From assembly GCF_051622035.1 (NCBI RefSeq), contig NC_135364.1:17173001-17237000 (forward strand): 64,000 bases of DNA, read 5' to 3'. The notes beneath the pieces are model-generated. The model was given only the letters and a program-made list of their open reading frames with translations. It did not search any database and was not told where the DNA came from. The stretch is from Arctopsyche grandis (lineage: Eukaryota > Arthropoda > Insecta > Trichoptera > Hydropsychidae). Below are positions 14,183 through 28,240 of this stretch, one piece after another. Positions within the stretch are counted from its first letter, which is position 1. Each line of letters begins with the position of its first letter. The translations under genes and the position numbers were made by a program.

Positions 14183-15281
14183 CATACGTACGTCATAGTG
14201 AACACATTCGATCTACATACATACATATATGTATGTATGTATGTATAATAAATATTTAATTCTGATGTAATGCGGAATTTTAAGTATTTGCCCATTCTAT
14301 AATATAACAATACATTCTTTTAAATCCTTATCGCCGATTTTACGGAATAGTTCAACAAATGTCGATTCTGTCGTAGACATAGTTCAATCAAGATAAGCTG
14401 ACTGACTCGCAGAAATTTCACACACAGTCATCGGACAAAAGGCGATTCTTCGTATACCTAAATTTGTAATAATTTCATTATTGTAGGAGATGCATCGGAG
14501 CGTATAGTTTTGTAAACATTAAGTGCAAGACGACTGTAGCTAATAGCTACATACATAGTAGTTGCTTGGTGGCAGTTTGTCGTTTTGTTTTACGCCACTG
14601 GCTATTGCACAATATCAACATAATATTTTCATTCTGTTAACCTCGTTTTCATTTTACAATCCGATTGATTGCTCGTCCGTTGATTGTCATCGATTGAATC
14701 GATCGCTTGTTTTTTTTTACTTTTTCTTTATGAAAATTACTATTATAAAAAACAATATTATCGCACGATAAAAGTGAAATTAATAACAAAGTCCATTCAT
14801 GCGAAAAAGTAAATTATAGTTCGGTCTTGAAATGTCCAAATTTGATGTTGTTGCTAGCTTGGCTTATATGAGTTCTTTGTTTGGAAACGTTGCACGGTTG
14901 GCCTCGAAAAGTGAAATGAAAATCAAGGAAACGAAAATAGGATTTCTTTTTATAGAAAATTATACTATTGGTCTGCAAAAACATATTCTAGTAAACGTCA
15001 TAGTTAAATGTGACACCAGTAATTTATGTTTTTAGAGATGTAAGTTCATTTTCTTAATATCAATTGGGATGAATTAATTTATTTAACTTAATATAATTTG
15101 GAATTAATTGCCATTTAGTCGTGTCATATATTTTTAAATTAATCGTGGTTTATTTTGTTTACCATGCCCTCAGTCAAGCTTAGAACATACATATATAATA
15201 CTTATTAAGATAAATACCACAACTTAAATTGCTAATCTTTTTAACGTTATGCCATTAAAAAAAATCAATAAAAAACTTTAA

Positions 15282-15876
<595 letters not shown>

Positions 15877-15880
15877 TTAA

Positions 15881-18800
15881 CAATGAAATATTGTAAAATA
15901 TTGCAATTATTATAAACTTTTAAATAAAATATAATTCATTCAAAAATAAACAATATAATTTTTCTTTTAATTACATATAAAAATCAACTTGAAGTAAAAA
16001 TAAATCATTTTTGACAGGTTGCAGTAGGTAGAGAATATGAAAAAAATAAATGATTTATTTATTATTTCTTTTACTAAGTACACATATCATCAATGAATCA
16101 TCACACTATCACTCAAAAATATTTTTGATGAATATCAATGAAATACAGTTTGGGATGCATTGGTGCACTACGCAACTACGTGATAGATACGAGAAACAGA
16201 GAATTGGCGACCTACATACGGAACGAAGCATTGCGAGCTACGACCGTGCGAAAGTGGTGTTGTCTCTTTCTTACGCACGTAAAGTGTACGACGCTAAAGC
16301 GAGAAACATTTTACATATCAGCACCATGATTTCCCCGACCTTTCCGATTAGCTAAGTGTGCTGCACCAATTTCTTACCTATTAATTGCCTAATATTAGCT
16401 AACTGCAATCAAAACAATAACCCTTTCGGAATGTCACCAATTTAAGTCCACAATAGCAAATCGCCACTTGATTCAAATTTACATATGAATTATATTTATA
16501 TGATATCGCATAAAAAACCTGTACGTATTTTTTATTCGATTATTTTTATACACATTCAAAATTAATTTGTTTGTATGATACTAATATGATACTGGACAAT
16601 TATGAACTATGACCATTTACATACATACATACATATGTATGTAGTCTAAATAGATAATGATCGCAAAATGTAATTTGTTCTATAATATTATAAATTCTCT
16701 GTCACTTTTTAGTGTTTGAGATTTATTTTACAATTGGAAAGTTCAATTGTAGAGATTTTGTAGATATGTATAAAATACCTAAATGCTTAAGTGAGTTAAT
16801 TGTATATGTTCATATGTGTTTGTTGGCAACGTTGCTCGTTTAGTTTGCTTTCTTTTAGAATCTCCACCTCTCAGGACCAACGCTGCTACCTTTCCTATGT
16901 CGTGTCATAGACAGTCATCTCTCCAACAATGATCATTGATTTTAAACCTTTTCTCCTTAGTGAAGAATATTCGAATTTAAATCTTAATAGCTAATATTTT
17001 GAAATAGCCCAAACAGTATTTTAGCTTTAAAATTTTATTTGCGAAAGACAAATTTAATGGCTTTTCAGCTATTTTATGTCTCTTTGTCAATGGAGCAAAT
17101 GTAGCTGGAAAACATTAAATTTTATTCGATTTTAATACATCTTTGTTTTTTACTTACTTTTCATTATTCATTACCCATAGAAGTAGAAAATTTGAAATAC
17201 CACAAAGTACACGGCCTTTTCACATATACATAAATACGTGAATGTGTATTGTATTTATTGTTTCATGATCGTCAATACACTAATTGTATTAGTTCAATTT
17301 ATCATATGATTAGGTGCGAATTCTTGTAAGACCAAACTACGACTTATCTTATCAGTCCTGCTCAAAACATTGCAGTGCCTTTATAGGTAGATGAGACAGT
17401 CGTACATTTGTGAGTGTATCTAATCAAATTTAAATGTATAATTTCATATCGAATACCGACAGTAGTCAAGCCCTGGATTGCACAGTGTTGCGTTCGCTTT
17501 CCTGTAGAAAAAGTCACCCTTGTTTTCTCCCTGGTTACCTGCGCTGGTTTTTGTCGACCAGATCCTCAACATAAAGCCCGACCCGCCCGCCTCTGCACAA
17601 CATATTTTTTTCCTCAACTTTCAGTTTCGTCGGATCGCCTTAAGGCCAGTATTTACTACCAGAGCTTCTCAATATGCCCGTCTATCGTTGCTCTTTTTTT
17701 CATTTTTATTTTCACAAAAAATCGCAATTTATTAAACGCTTGCACGACCGACCAACACACGACACAACAACGTGAATGCAAAATAAAAATACAATAAGCA
17801 ACAATAATATTAAAAAAAAGAAAGAAAAATGGTCTTGTATGTGAGATAGTCTTTGGACCATTACAAGTAGAGTTTTTTCACTATTTCAAAGACCGGTTTC
17901 AAACTATGAAGACACGATAGCATTCGTCGCGGGTAGAGTCGATCTCGATCGCTATACATGCATTGTACTATAAAATGTATAAATATACATATATGTATAT
18001 ATATATATATGTACATATAGATATATAATATTTCTCAAATATTCCTAGTTATAAAAACTATTTAAGACATCGAAATCTATATATACTTACTTGAAATATG
18101 ACTGTAAATGCAAACTTGAAACTTGAAAACTGAAATGATATTTTCAAAAGCTCATATGTAGATACAGTGATGGAATGAAATAAATAAAATATAATTAATA
18201 TAATTATGAGTAACTTATTAAGATTAAATTTCTTAATAAGGTACTCATAATTTTTGAATGATTTCTCTAATGAAAATCTTTACGCTTATTAATTTTGATA
18301 GTACTATAATCATTTAGATTATATCTGCAATGTAGTGTTAATTTAAAAACAATATTAACTTTTTTGCGGTTTCGGGTCTATGAGGGTTTCTCAGGAGGTG
18401 TGTCCTTATACCCCTTCCACCAGAATATCAAATTAATCATCAATAACTCCATTTCATTAACTACAAGTAGGAATGTAGTATATACTGAAGCAACCATAAT
18501 ATTTCAGAATATTTTCATAGGGGAAGAGAAAGTTTTTTTGAATTATAAGATAATTGCTTGCCGTTGTTTGGGGAGGCAAAATCGAAAAAAAAAGCTGGAG
18601 TACCATTAGATGGTATACTGAATTCGGTGGTTTTAAATTGAAAATTGTAAGTTTATGTTTCGCTAAATAAAAATTCGCCTCTATATAGTAATCTACATAT
18701 GTATATGTATATTTGATACAATGATCTAAAAATTATGACACATGCAAATATTTAATGACGATTTCCAAAAAGCGCTTCGCCTTGAGAAAAGCATCTATAT

Positions 18801-21800
18801 GGTGCACTGACTAAATTATTATAAGTATTGTTGGATGCTATAAATACTTACTTACATATCTTGAGTCCATGCTCCAGTATAGCACATAATTGTAAGTACC
18901 CACAATAAAGCCAATTTTGAATTTGCATCGAGAACCACAGATTCACACCTTCAACCAATTATCACCGGCTCGATACTCCACCTACGACCAAAACAAAACT
19001 GGAAAACGCCATCTACAGCTATAAATAGTATACATATATAAAACGTAGAATTTAACAGCCATGTGTGTGAAGAGCGGTGAGAGTGTTCGAGAAATGAACT
19101 TTCGCCAGAGTGGAGGTGTTATGGGCGAGTTGGCCATTGCGTCACATTGCGCCGGCCCATTGCGCTATTGTGCTCATTATGCACCTCTCACGACCGAAGA
19201 AAGGTGGAAATGGCAACAATTGACCCCCCTTCCCTCACCTGCCTGCCTCCCCTCTATCTCTTGGGCTTCAATTAGCCGGTATGAGACGAGCCCAGGTAGG
19301 TGGCAGAGCACGTGGTCGACCACGATGTCGAACAGGTCGGACGAACGCGATCGTTCACGTCTCTCCGTGTTTATGTGGCTGTTTCGGATGTGAATGGAAA
19401 TGATATTGGTCTTTGGTGATATTTGGATTTGAATGTAATTGAAAAAATAATTACATAAGTCTTTATTTTGCTGACAGCGCATTTCGTATTTTCGCATATC
19501 TTATTATGGGAGTAGTTAAATATCTTTGAAAATCAAGTTTCAATGATTTTCAGTTAAATTTTAATATAATTTTGAATAAAATAATTAATTAATAATTATA
19601 ATCAATGTAACTTTAATGATCCATTCTGCAAACTAGCCAATAAGGGAAGGTCAATACTCACAAGAAAAGGTTTTTTAGTTCGTACGTTCGTTTATTTGAA
19701 TCGTTTTAAAGCAAGAAAGAGAACTAACGCGTTTAACAATATATTCTGTAGAAAAAAATATACATAGGTACAGATAAAATAGCATGAGGTATTTGTCTAG
19801 TTTTAATTTAGACAAAAGCAGAAGTGGTCAAAAGAACAAGTAGACTTTGGCTAATACAGAAAACATGTATATGTACGGAAAGACGTACAAGTTTTGAATA
19901 CTTTGAGGATTGACTAAACTGGAACAAAATGATGGGGATATATATTTTGATGAAATTTTTTTTTAATTTGTAAAAGTGATGGATGAAGCAAACTATTTTG
20001 ATTAGATACTTGTTCAAAAGTATGTACATATACGTATGATTAATGGTGGAGTGAAAAAGGAAATGAGACACTCGTAAATTCTCATTTAAATATTTACCAC
20101 GTCGATTGTATGAATGTTTGACTTTTACATGTACTTGAAAATATTAATAAAGAATTTATAGTCCATTTATATTTATCAGGGCTAGATATAAGTGAAGTGA
20201 TACGGTGAAAGGAGGAAAGGAAGAAATGGCAGATAATATTATTCAGATTCTAGATTACATAGTTTAGGCAAGGTAAAACATTCACGAGATGAAAAACGTT
20301 TCCAGTAAGTAAATATGTAGTTGGAAAAAATATACGAAAGTCCGACCTACGACAAGGTGAAAGCGAGAGATATGTTACGTATAAATTCTACCCAATACAA
20401 TTGAATAAGTTTCTGTTCATTTTAACGCATTTAAAAATTAAACATAGGCACAACGCAACGTACATATGTATGTAAGAGCAAACACTATCACTTCCGATTC
20501 GCAAAATTTTAGCAATATCTTATCGATTTTCAAGATTGTCATCGAAATCGTTAAAAAATGGTGATAAAATAAAAATTAAATAAAAAAAGTGTAGGAACTC
20601 GGCGTATCGGTGAGAAATGCAAGTGAAAGACTATCTCGTGAAGGCGGAAGCGATAAGGTTGTGCGTATTTTGTAAACGTAATTTCCGTTCGCACAGAAAC
20701 AGAGTAGTTCGTGAAAGTAAAACTGTAGGCATCTCTGATAAGACATTTAGAGTATTTTGGCACACAACCGACCGCCCGGCGAAAGTAATAAAATTATGAA
20801 ATAACTGCGCAATCCCGAGCAAGCGCGTTTTGGATTATATTATAACATTTCACTTTCACTTCTTTTGCATTCGCGGTTCTGCGGAAAATAAAGGAATACA
20901 CACACTTGTGTACGCGCATAATAACAAAACGGCGCTACCGCTATTATAATAATATTCGCATATTTATGTCACCGTTTCAATGTGAGACAATCACCTGTTG
21001 CAGTGATCTTCTTCTTAAAGTAGAGTGGTGATGTATTTATTTCTGGCTAGAATATGCAGTGGTGTAATTGAGTTGGTTAGGATGTCTGATACGTACTGAT
21101 GTAACGACCATTTTTTGTGGTCAATCCAAATTGAAATTATATCTAAAGGTCGAATAGCCATCTCGCCGACTATTGGAATATACACACATATGTATTGTAT
21201 GTACGTACATATGAATGTATTTGCATCAGAGTGCGAGATTTTTGAAAAATTTGTATAGAGATTTTCACCATCGGAAAATAAGTGCAGAGCAGTAAGTAAA
21301 AGGTTTAGCTTAAATGTATTTATTTATTTAATATACTTAGGGGAGGTGGCAAAGCCCACAGGCTATACGAAATAAATTTTAAACAATAATATTGGACGAA
21401 ATAAATTTTAACAACAGATTAACAAGTCTGCGTATCAATCGTTTTTGTAATTTCTAATAAATCTGCGTCACTCTACATATACTCAGAATAATGTGTTAAT
21501 TGGGCAAAAATTATTTTTTTGAAAGATTTATTAAAATTGTGATATAATAGAAATTAATTGAGGATTAGTTTTAAATAAGTAATTACCTACATTCATAAAA
21601 AAAATAATATTAAAAAAACTGGAGGAACAAAAATCTATGGGGCTCCGATTGCGCTCCTACTTTGGGTTCCATTCCATTACAATACTGCTTCAACTCTGGT
21701 TTTTAGCTGCGTTTTGATTTAAACTCTAATTTTATGTAAATTATTTCAATTTTTATTTAAATTATTCTTCAGAAGAGATTTTGTTGAGGTAGAGTTTGGT

Positions 21801-23500
21801 ATGCTGTAAGTATTATTAATATGAATCAATAAGAAAATTGTTGAAGAAATTATATACAAAATAATTTAACACAAAATTATATTAAAAAATAAACCAACGA
21901 AGATCTTAGCGTCACACACAAATACTAGTGCGGAAAATCCTTAAGGCGCACATATACCATCAACATTTCAACATTCCATTACTGATACTTTTCACTGTGT
22001 ATCGCTATAATATTCTATACTTTTTTTTTCATTTTTGGCGTATGAATGTCAGTTCAAGATCAGGTCTTCTGTTTTTTGTCGCCTTTTTTGTGCCTCGAGG
22101 GGAAAATTCATAAAAAAATGACCTTATACATAACAAACCAATTTTTGCGATATGTGCAAGTTCCCCGACCACTACCTATACACAAACACATCGTCTTTTA
22201 ATTACAGCGAGATTAATAGATACGACGACGGATACGCGTGTAATTTTTACCTTGTTTTTTTATGCAAAATCCGCTGCTTTTTTTCAATAACATTTCCAAG
22301 TCGAGTGCTGAGCCGGTGTGCATAATTGCACATAATCCATTTGTGTGCCTGTGTGTCTGATGTGTAGTTTCTTTTGCTGGCGAAGGACGAGCTGCACTGT
22401 CCGGTCCATTCTTTTGTTCGCCTTTTTCTCATGCTGCTCGTTGTCTTTTCAAGGTGAAATGAATTATCGCGTCGGAAATTTGAGAGTCGAAATGTGTATG
22501 GGTGTTGGTAGTATAAGTACGCCGTTCGTGTATAATATACTAGAATTGCACAAAAACTCGGAATTTTTTTCCGTAAGCAGCCCATTAATTTACTTTTCAA
22601 AGCGTTTCGGCTCATGCGATACGTATAAAACGATGACAAAAATAATAGTTTAAAAAAGTGGTGGTATCGTGTAATTACGCCCGCTGTGATGATGATGATG
22701 ATGATGACGGTAGTCCGTTGCGATGACAGTGCAGTACAGGTAGTGTTTAAATGATACAGATTATGTTATATTGTGATGCTGGAAGATTTGTAATATTACT
22801 TGGTGAGGTAGCATTGGATCGGTTTGTACTTTGTACTTCCTTATTCTACAATATTTGTTTTCCAGAAAATGTATACCGTCGTAAGGCGTATAGAATGTAT
22901 CGTGAATGTGTATCGAACGAACCAAGTGCTTTAAGATTTTTTTGCTTATTCGTCGGGTAAATATTTGAACTAGTTACATAGTTTTGGTTACTTAATCAGG
23001 AAAAGGGTACATGTTAAAACATCATTGGTATGAGAATCATATGTATGACACATGGATACTATTGATTTATTATTATAAATAGATGTGAATTATAAGAAAT
23101 ATTTGGAAGTAGTTCTGTTAAAAGAATGACCCACATGAGTTACATATATTAATATGTTGACATTAGAAACTAAATGAATCGTTATTGGAAACATATAAAG
23201 TTCACATGAGTACAAGATTTGGCCTTATTAAATATAAATACGGTCCTAAGAGTATACGTATGTCCAAGTGTTCACTTCGGTTCATTCATAAACATCCTAG
23301 TTTGTTCATACATATTGGTTTTAGTTTAAGTGCTAACGTTGATATAGAATACATATTCTATATCTATGGTGCTATGGTGCTATTCTATATCTATGGTGCT
23401 AACAGTTAAAGGCTATTTTCAAATAGACTCACTTGGGGTCACCAGGTTTTAGCTGCCAAAACTTTTGGACTGTGAAAACGCCAAGTATTTAAAAGGAAAA
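15881..23500. other. Gene-poor stretch with short simple repeats
   Basis: Mostly AT-rich. TACATATGTA-type repeats at about 16620-16642, 17985-18025 and 21185-21215, and a (GAT)n tract at 22688-22707. Moderately GC-rich blocks at 17460-17660, 19060-19390 and 22240-22640 have open frames on both strands but no recognisable protein; they could be regulatory DNA or worn repeats. Confidence 0.4.
18204..18250. repeat. Hairpin, 20-bp stem with one mismatch
   Basis: TTATGAGTAACTTATTAAGA (18204-18223) faces its complement at 18231-18250 across a 7-base loop. Too short and AT-rich to assign; small palindromic element or chance. Confidence 0.7.
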
Positions 23501-23530
23501 CCATATTACAACGTTGCTATGAGTCATGAC

Positions 23531-23632
23531 TAGTCACCGGAGCCTGAGGGGGCCGTGTATTGTTCAAAGGTTGTAAATGCATTGTTAAAGGTTTGCCGAA
23601 CAATGGATAGCACTGTGACTACCCTACCTCTA
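23531..23632. mobile_element. Foldback hAT-like MITE, copy 1 (internally deleted)
   Basis: 102-bp copy of the 133-bp family. Begins TAGTCACCGG, ends CCTACCTCTA, flanked by 8-bp GTCATGAC (23523-23530, 23633-23640). It has lost most of the right arm of the central palindrome, jumping from TTTGCCGAA to CAATGGATAGC. Confidence 0.82.
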
Positions 23633-23926
23633 GTCATGACTTCCATTTCCGCTAATTTTTAAAATATTGCAACCCAGGGTAAGCATACACACATAGAGGA
23701 TGGGACAAACGATTGAGAATACTTAAACTTATGCCTAATAGTTTGCGCATGAACAAACTAGTTAATTTCTCAATTTTGGTATTTGTGTAGACTATAACTG
23801 GCTGGATTGGTTTGTGTATGAACAAATTAGTTTGTTCATGAACGAACGAAATGAATTGGACTAACACATATATTTTTACAAGCTTTTCTTTAGCTTCATT
23901 GTGTTAGTTATTGAATGTGTGATGAC

Positions 23927-24059
23927 TAGTCACCGGACCCAGAAGGTGCCGCGTATTGTTCAAATGTTGTAAATGCATTGTTAAAGGTTTGCCGAACCTT
24001 TTTATCAAAGGATTTACAACAATGGAACAATGGATAGCACTGTGACTATCCTACCTCTA
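23927..24059. mobile_element. Foldback hAT-like MITE, copy 2
   Basis: 133 bp, TAGTCACCGG...CCTACCTCTA. The centre is a long imperfect palindrome: ATTGTTCAAATGTTGTAAAT.. with loop TGCCG and a complementary right arm AACCTTTTTATCAAAGG... Flanked by GTGATGAC (23919-23926, 24060-24067), which fits the hAT target pattern nTnnnnAn. Its right duplication is also the left one of copy 3. Confidence 0.86.
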
Positions 24060-24067
24060 GTGATGAC

Positions 24068-24231
24068 TAGACTGCGGATAGACACCGTGCTTTTTATAAG
24101 AATCGGGGTGGTTTGGCTCTATTTACAAAGCTAGAGTACAAAAAAAAGGTTGGGTGAACCTTTTACAACAATTGAACAATAGCATTTACAACAATTGAAC
24201 AATAAACGGCGCGCTGTGGATCCGGCCACTA
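24068..24231. mobile_element. Foldback hAT-like MITE, copy 3 (rearranged)
   Basis: 164 bp between GTGATGAC octamers (24060-24067, 24232-24239). Starts TAGACTGCGG and ends CCGGCCACTA. The left half is unlike the other copies and the segment ATTTACAACAATTGAACAAT is duplicated, so the palindrome is broken. Confidence 0.75.
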
Positions 24232-24239
24232 GTGATGAC

Positions 24240-24372
24240 TAAAACCCGGATAACCAAGGTGCCGTTAATTGTTCAAATGTTGTAAATGCATTGTTAAAGG
24301 TTTGCCGAACCTTTTTTACAAAGCATTTACAACAATGGAATTATGAGCGGCACCTTGGCTATCCGTACTCTA
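24240..24372. mobile_element. Foldback hAT-like MITE, copy 4
   Basis: Exactly 133 bp, TAAAACCCGG...CGTACTCTA, with GTGATGAC on both sides (24232-24239, 24373-24380). Central palindrome with loop TGCCG intact. The outer parts also pair: GGATAACCAAGGTGCCG near the left end against CGGCACCTTGGCTATCC near the right. Confidence 0.86.
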
Positions 24373-24380
24373 GTGATGAC

Positions 24381-27300
24381 TGATGAGTGTTTCTTTAAAA
24401 TAGATTAATTTCACTTGAAGTGTTTCAATTGGTCAGTTTTTTCGCAGAGATCTCTCCCATTGGTTGAAAGAGAACGTCAAAGCGTTCCGATTGGTACATC
24501 GATCTTATCTTTTATCGGGCCTATAACAAACACATGGCATTGAATATTCGTTAATAAAATGTCTCACTATCGATTCGAAAAATTTCCATCGATTTCGATG
24601 GGGGCATGAAATTCTGCTACATTCGAAACATTCGAATTAACACAATTTGCACTTACCGCAAGTGACATTCGTTATTTTAAAATTGGTTCGCAGCGCATTG
24701 AAATGACTTGTGCAATTTATTCTTTCTTGATTGATGCTGGAAATAAAGTGCATTTTATAATGCAAGCGATGATGATGTGGCAAGACACGCCTTCGCTTGG
24801 TCTGACCTTAAAAACAGTAACTGACATTCCATGTCCTTTCTTCCACCTTGCGCCGAATGCGCAGTAGAAATGTTCTATGTTGTTTATTTTGCCTATTCAC
24901 ATGTGTATGTATAATAATATCAACGAGCACGTTCTTTTGACACTTTTTTTAACATACAAACCAATTTTAAAGTAGAAGCTAAATAAAGATAGACGCCAAA
25001 TTTATGAAAACGTCCCTTTTTGTTAGACAAGTGCAATAAAACTCCATTGTAAATATGCAACAACACAAATGCAGGGTAATAAAGACCTTCAATAGGGTTC
25101 TTCGGAAAGGGTTTAAGCATTTGAATATCGGAAATAGGGGCAAAAACTGCTAGTGAAATTTAAAAGCATCCCTTTGAACAAGGAGTGCAATAAAGTTTAT
25201 GAATATTTTGGGCAAAAACAGGGCAGAACAAAAAGCGGCGAACAAAAGCTCAACGCTTCGGTTGTAGGCATGGCTTCGGTTGAAACTAAAAGTGAGGATA
25301 ATTACAACATACAAAACATTTTCAATTGTGCAATATAATATATGAATGTTTGCCGGAATTTTTCAAGGAATTGCATTTAAAATATAACAATTTTTTCTAA
25401 GCATTCTTATTGTCAAACTTCAAACGGACCGCTTAGTTAGAATGCACTCGCGTCGATACCTCAAACTTTGAGGATGAAATTTATGCTAAATTTTATCGTA
25501 TAAGGCTATATTCATAGGCAACTACTTGCTAGGATATTGTGAAAGGATATCGAATGTAATTTGTGAGTACTTCTAACGAGCCACGAATGTTATCCGCTAC
25601 AAGTTTCCCTTTCATTTTACGGAGCCGGAACAAGGCGCGTAATACTACTTTCAGGTCACAAACGAGGCAATATCGCCAACTATAATATATAGCAGAATAG
25701 ATTCTGACCAATCTAATTCTGAACTAGGTAACTTAACTCGATCGGAATATCTGGTTTCTAGTCAAAAAGTAACCGAGTATGAGTCAAACAGATGTTGATA
25801 GACAGAGTGATAGTTTGTTAGAAAAAAATCAATGTACGTGTGTATAATATAATAAAATGAAGCTGTGTGGCTAATTACTAACAATATTGCTAGTAAGCCA
25901 TTGGTAAATAGCACTAGGTCTTATGATATATATATACATATATCAGATTTCGTTGTCTATTGAATACGATCAGTACTATCAAGGCCGATGTGGAAACTTT
26001 GCAGTGATTATCAAGTGACAAAAATAGGGTTTCTAAGCTCATTTTTTATGTATGTATGTATTTTTATAGACAGCAAATAGCTACATTGTATTGAAATCAA
26101 CGATGTTGTGCATTGTAAATGTAAATTTAATCGTTTCGAGTATCAAAAATTGGTCTCGGGTCGGTGAGAATTTGCTCGTACGCTCTTTTGCAATGTCAAA
26201 TATGAAGGAAATACCACTTTGTCAAAATGAAGGTTGAAGAACAAATAAAAGAATAGTCTGCTATAATTATGTAATTATCTTTGGATTGCGTGTTCGGAAA
26301 TTTTTCAATGAATAGGCGAAAAAAATAAAATAAATAAATGAAAATATACTCAAATTTTAAGTAAAATTATATTATGGTTAATTGGAATTGTCCTCGAATT
26401 TTTCGTAATACGTTTTCTACACGAAGTCTTAAGTGGAATTCATAATGGTTAATTTTTTGACAATCTAATGCGCTCGACATAATACACAAAATAAAATGCT
26501 GACATTTTCATGGAATTCAGAAATTGGGAACCTATACGTAAATATATATAAAAAATGAATAAAATACATTAAAATACTGTGTCCACACACTAACGTTTTT
26601 ATGGTAGAATGCTGTATATTTGTCACTTAAAACATTCGAAAAACGAGTTAAACGTATGTGAATAGTCCAGAGAAGATTCATAGAGGGGGTAGGTTTGGAT
26701 TACTTTGTTCATTACGCATGCGACTTTTTTTCGAAGTTTTGACTTGAGCTTTAGAGATTCATCCTGAATAATATTGTCTATTAATTTTAGTAATTATTTT
26801 AAATTTGTTTACAATTGGGAGCATAATGAGCGTACTTACCCGAGCGTAAGATAAGCTCGTTTAAATGATAAATATAAATGTACATAGAATAAGTTAAAAA
26901 TCTCCTTCAAAATTCAGTATACATATGTATGTACATAAATTCAACAGATGTGAATATTTTAGACGAAAATGAGCTTCTTTTTATCGGTTCGTATTTTACT
27001 GAAGTGTAACCATTAAAATTAAAATAAGTTACATATAAATACACAGAAATTACTCGTACATACATACATATATACCACCAACCTTCAAAGCCGATAAATT
27101 TCAACACATCGAGACCATTGAGTCGATGATTGGCACTCTCTCCCAAGCTTTCGAGAGTGCCCTTGGATGCGAAAAGGTTGGCGACCCCCGCCACAAAATC
27201 ACTCGAGCATAGTCGAAAATCCACCAATGTCCAGAGATGCAATTTGCGTCGTCGGTTGTGCAGGAAGATGTGAGTATATTCCGGCTAGGCGGCGATGCAA

Positions 27301-27720
27301 GCGGCGTGAGATGGCATTGTTGTCCAGTAACAATAAAATGTATAGGTGTGTGTGAGTATGTGTATAATAGAAAAAAAAATTAGCATCGCTGAGATCATCG
27401 GCGCCAAGGTTGAGCACCGCTTCCGCTCTCTCGCTGAAGCCGAGGAAGTCGCGAAGGCTAAACCGTAAACTACTAGAAGTTGAGTATCTTACCTCCTCTC
27501 ATTTCCACATTTGATAGAAAATTGGGAGATATCGAAAAATCAATATATATTTTTTAATTTTTTGCTCCATTGCTCTAAATCTGAAGTACTTGTCGCTCAT
27601 CAGTCATCAATGATCACTGAGTGATCATTTGGGATGCATTGGGGTGGTCTGTAATATAATTTGTAGCAATTCTGTAGAAGTCAATATCAAAATTGATTCA
27701 GATACTAGCTTGGTCGCCAA
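24381..27720. other. No recognisable gene
   Basis: AT-rich. 27100-27290 and 27384-27470 are GC-richer and have short protein-like stretches on both strands (for example minus-strand LFASKGTLESLGES and plus-strand IGAKVEHRFRSLAEAE), but no start, splice border or family could be supported. (CATA)n repeat at 27058-27070. Confidence 0.4.
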
Positions 27721-27737
27721 GTTAGTATACAAAGTCC

Positions 27738-28240
27738 AATGCATTCAAAGAAATATGGAACGCTGTATGCTCAGTATAACGAGAAAATAAAGGAAATGGA
27801 ACACGTGGGTGAGAAGTATGACAAGAGTAGTGGATATAATGAATAAAGCCCGGACCCTGAGGGGGCTGTATATTGTTCAAATGTTGTAAATGCATTGTTA
27901 AAGGTTTGCCGAACCTTTTTTACAAAGGATTTACAACAATTGAACAATAAACGGTACGCTTCCGGTCTTACCTCTAATAATGAATAAGGTGAATTGGCAA
28001 TGGGCGGGCTGGGCCACGTGGCTAGAAAAATGCATGAAAGGGAGACAAAAGGAGTGCTAGAATGGTACCCGAGAGAATGCAAAAGGGTAAAAAGAAGACC
28101 GCAGGGAAGATGGATAGACGAAATTAGGAAAAAGTGTGGGGTGAGATGGATGAGAGTTTCTCAAAACAGAGACGAGTGGAAGCATGTTGGAGAGGCCGTC
28201 ATCTAGCAGAGGATGGTGAATGGCTGTGAATGACGATGAT
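27738..28240 (+). pseudogene. RTE-clade LINE reverse transcriptase, C-terminal remnant 1
   Basis: After removal of the foldback insertion at 27844-27976 and one 8-bp duplication, one frame reads QCIQRNMERCMLSITRK, a stop, then RVVDIMNK-VNWQWAGHVARKM and later LEWYPRECKR, RWIDEIRKKCGVRWM and QNRDEWKH. These match the C-terminal region of RTE-type endonuclease/reverse transcriptases. The 3' tail GGCTGTGAATGACGATGATTA is typical of the family. Only the 3' end is present (5' truncated), with one in-frame stop, so it is dead. Related pieces lie at 41.5-41.7 kb and 62.8-62.96 kb. Confidence 0.88.
27844..27976. mobile_element. Foldback hAT-like MITE, copy 5, inside the RTE remnant
   Basis: 133 bp, TAAAGCCCGG...CTTACCTCTA, flanked by ATAATGAA (27836-27843, 27977-27984). 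Removing element plus one octamer rejoins the RTE reading frame exactly, which proves both the element ends and the 8-bp duplication. The full palindrome with loop TGCCG is present. Confidence 0.93.

Noticed and set aside
19061..19497. 110-codon plus frame and 106-codon minus frame
   Set aside because: Open on both strands over the same GC-richer block, no family, no splice support.
23523..24380. CRISPR-like regular repeats
   Set aside because: The repeated octamers flank 102-164-bp related foldback elements, not unique spacers; they are target duplications in a eukaryotic genome.
27104..27480. Protein-like fragments on both strands
   Set aside because: Several conflicting frames look equally plausible and no start, splice site or homology decides; kept only as a note.
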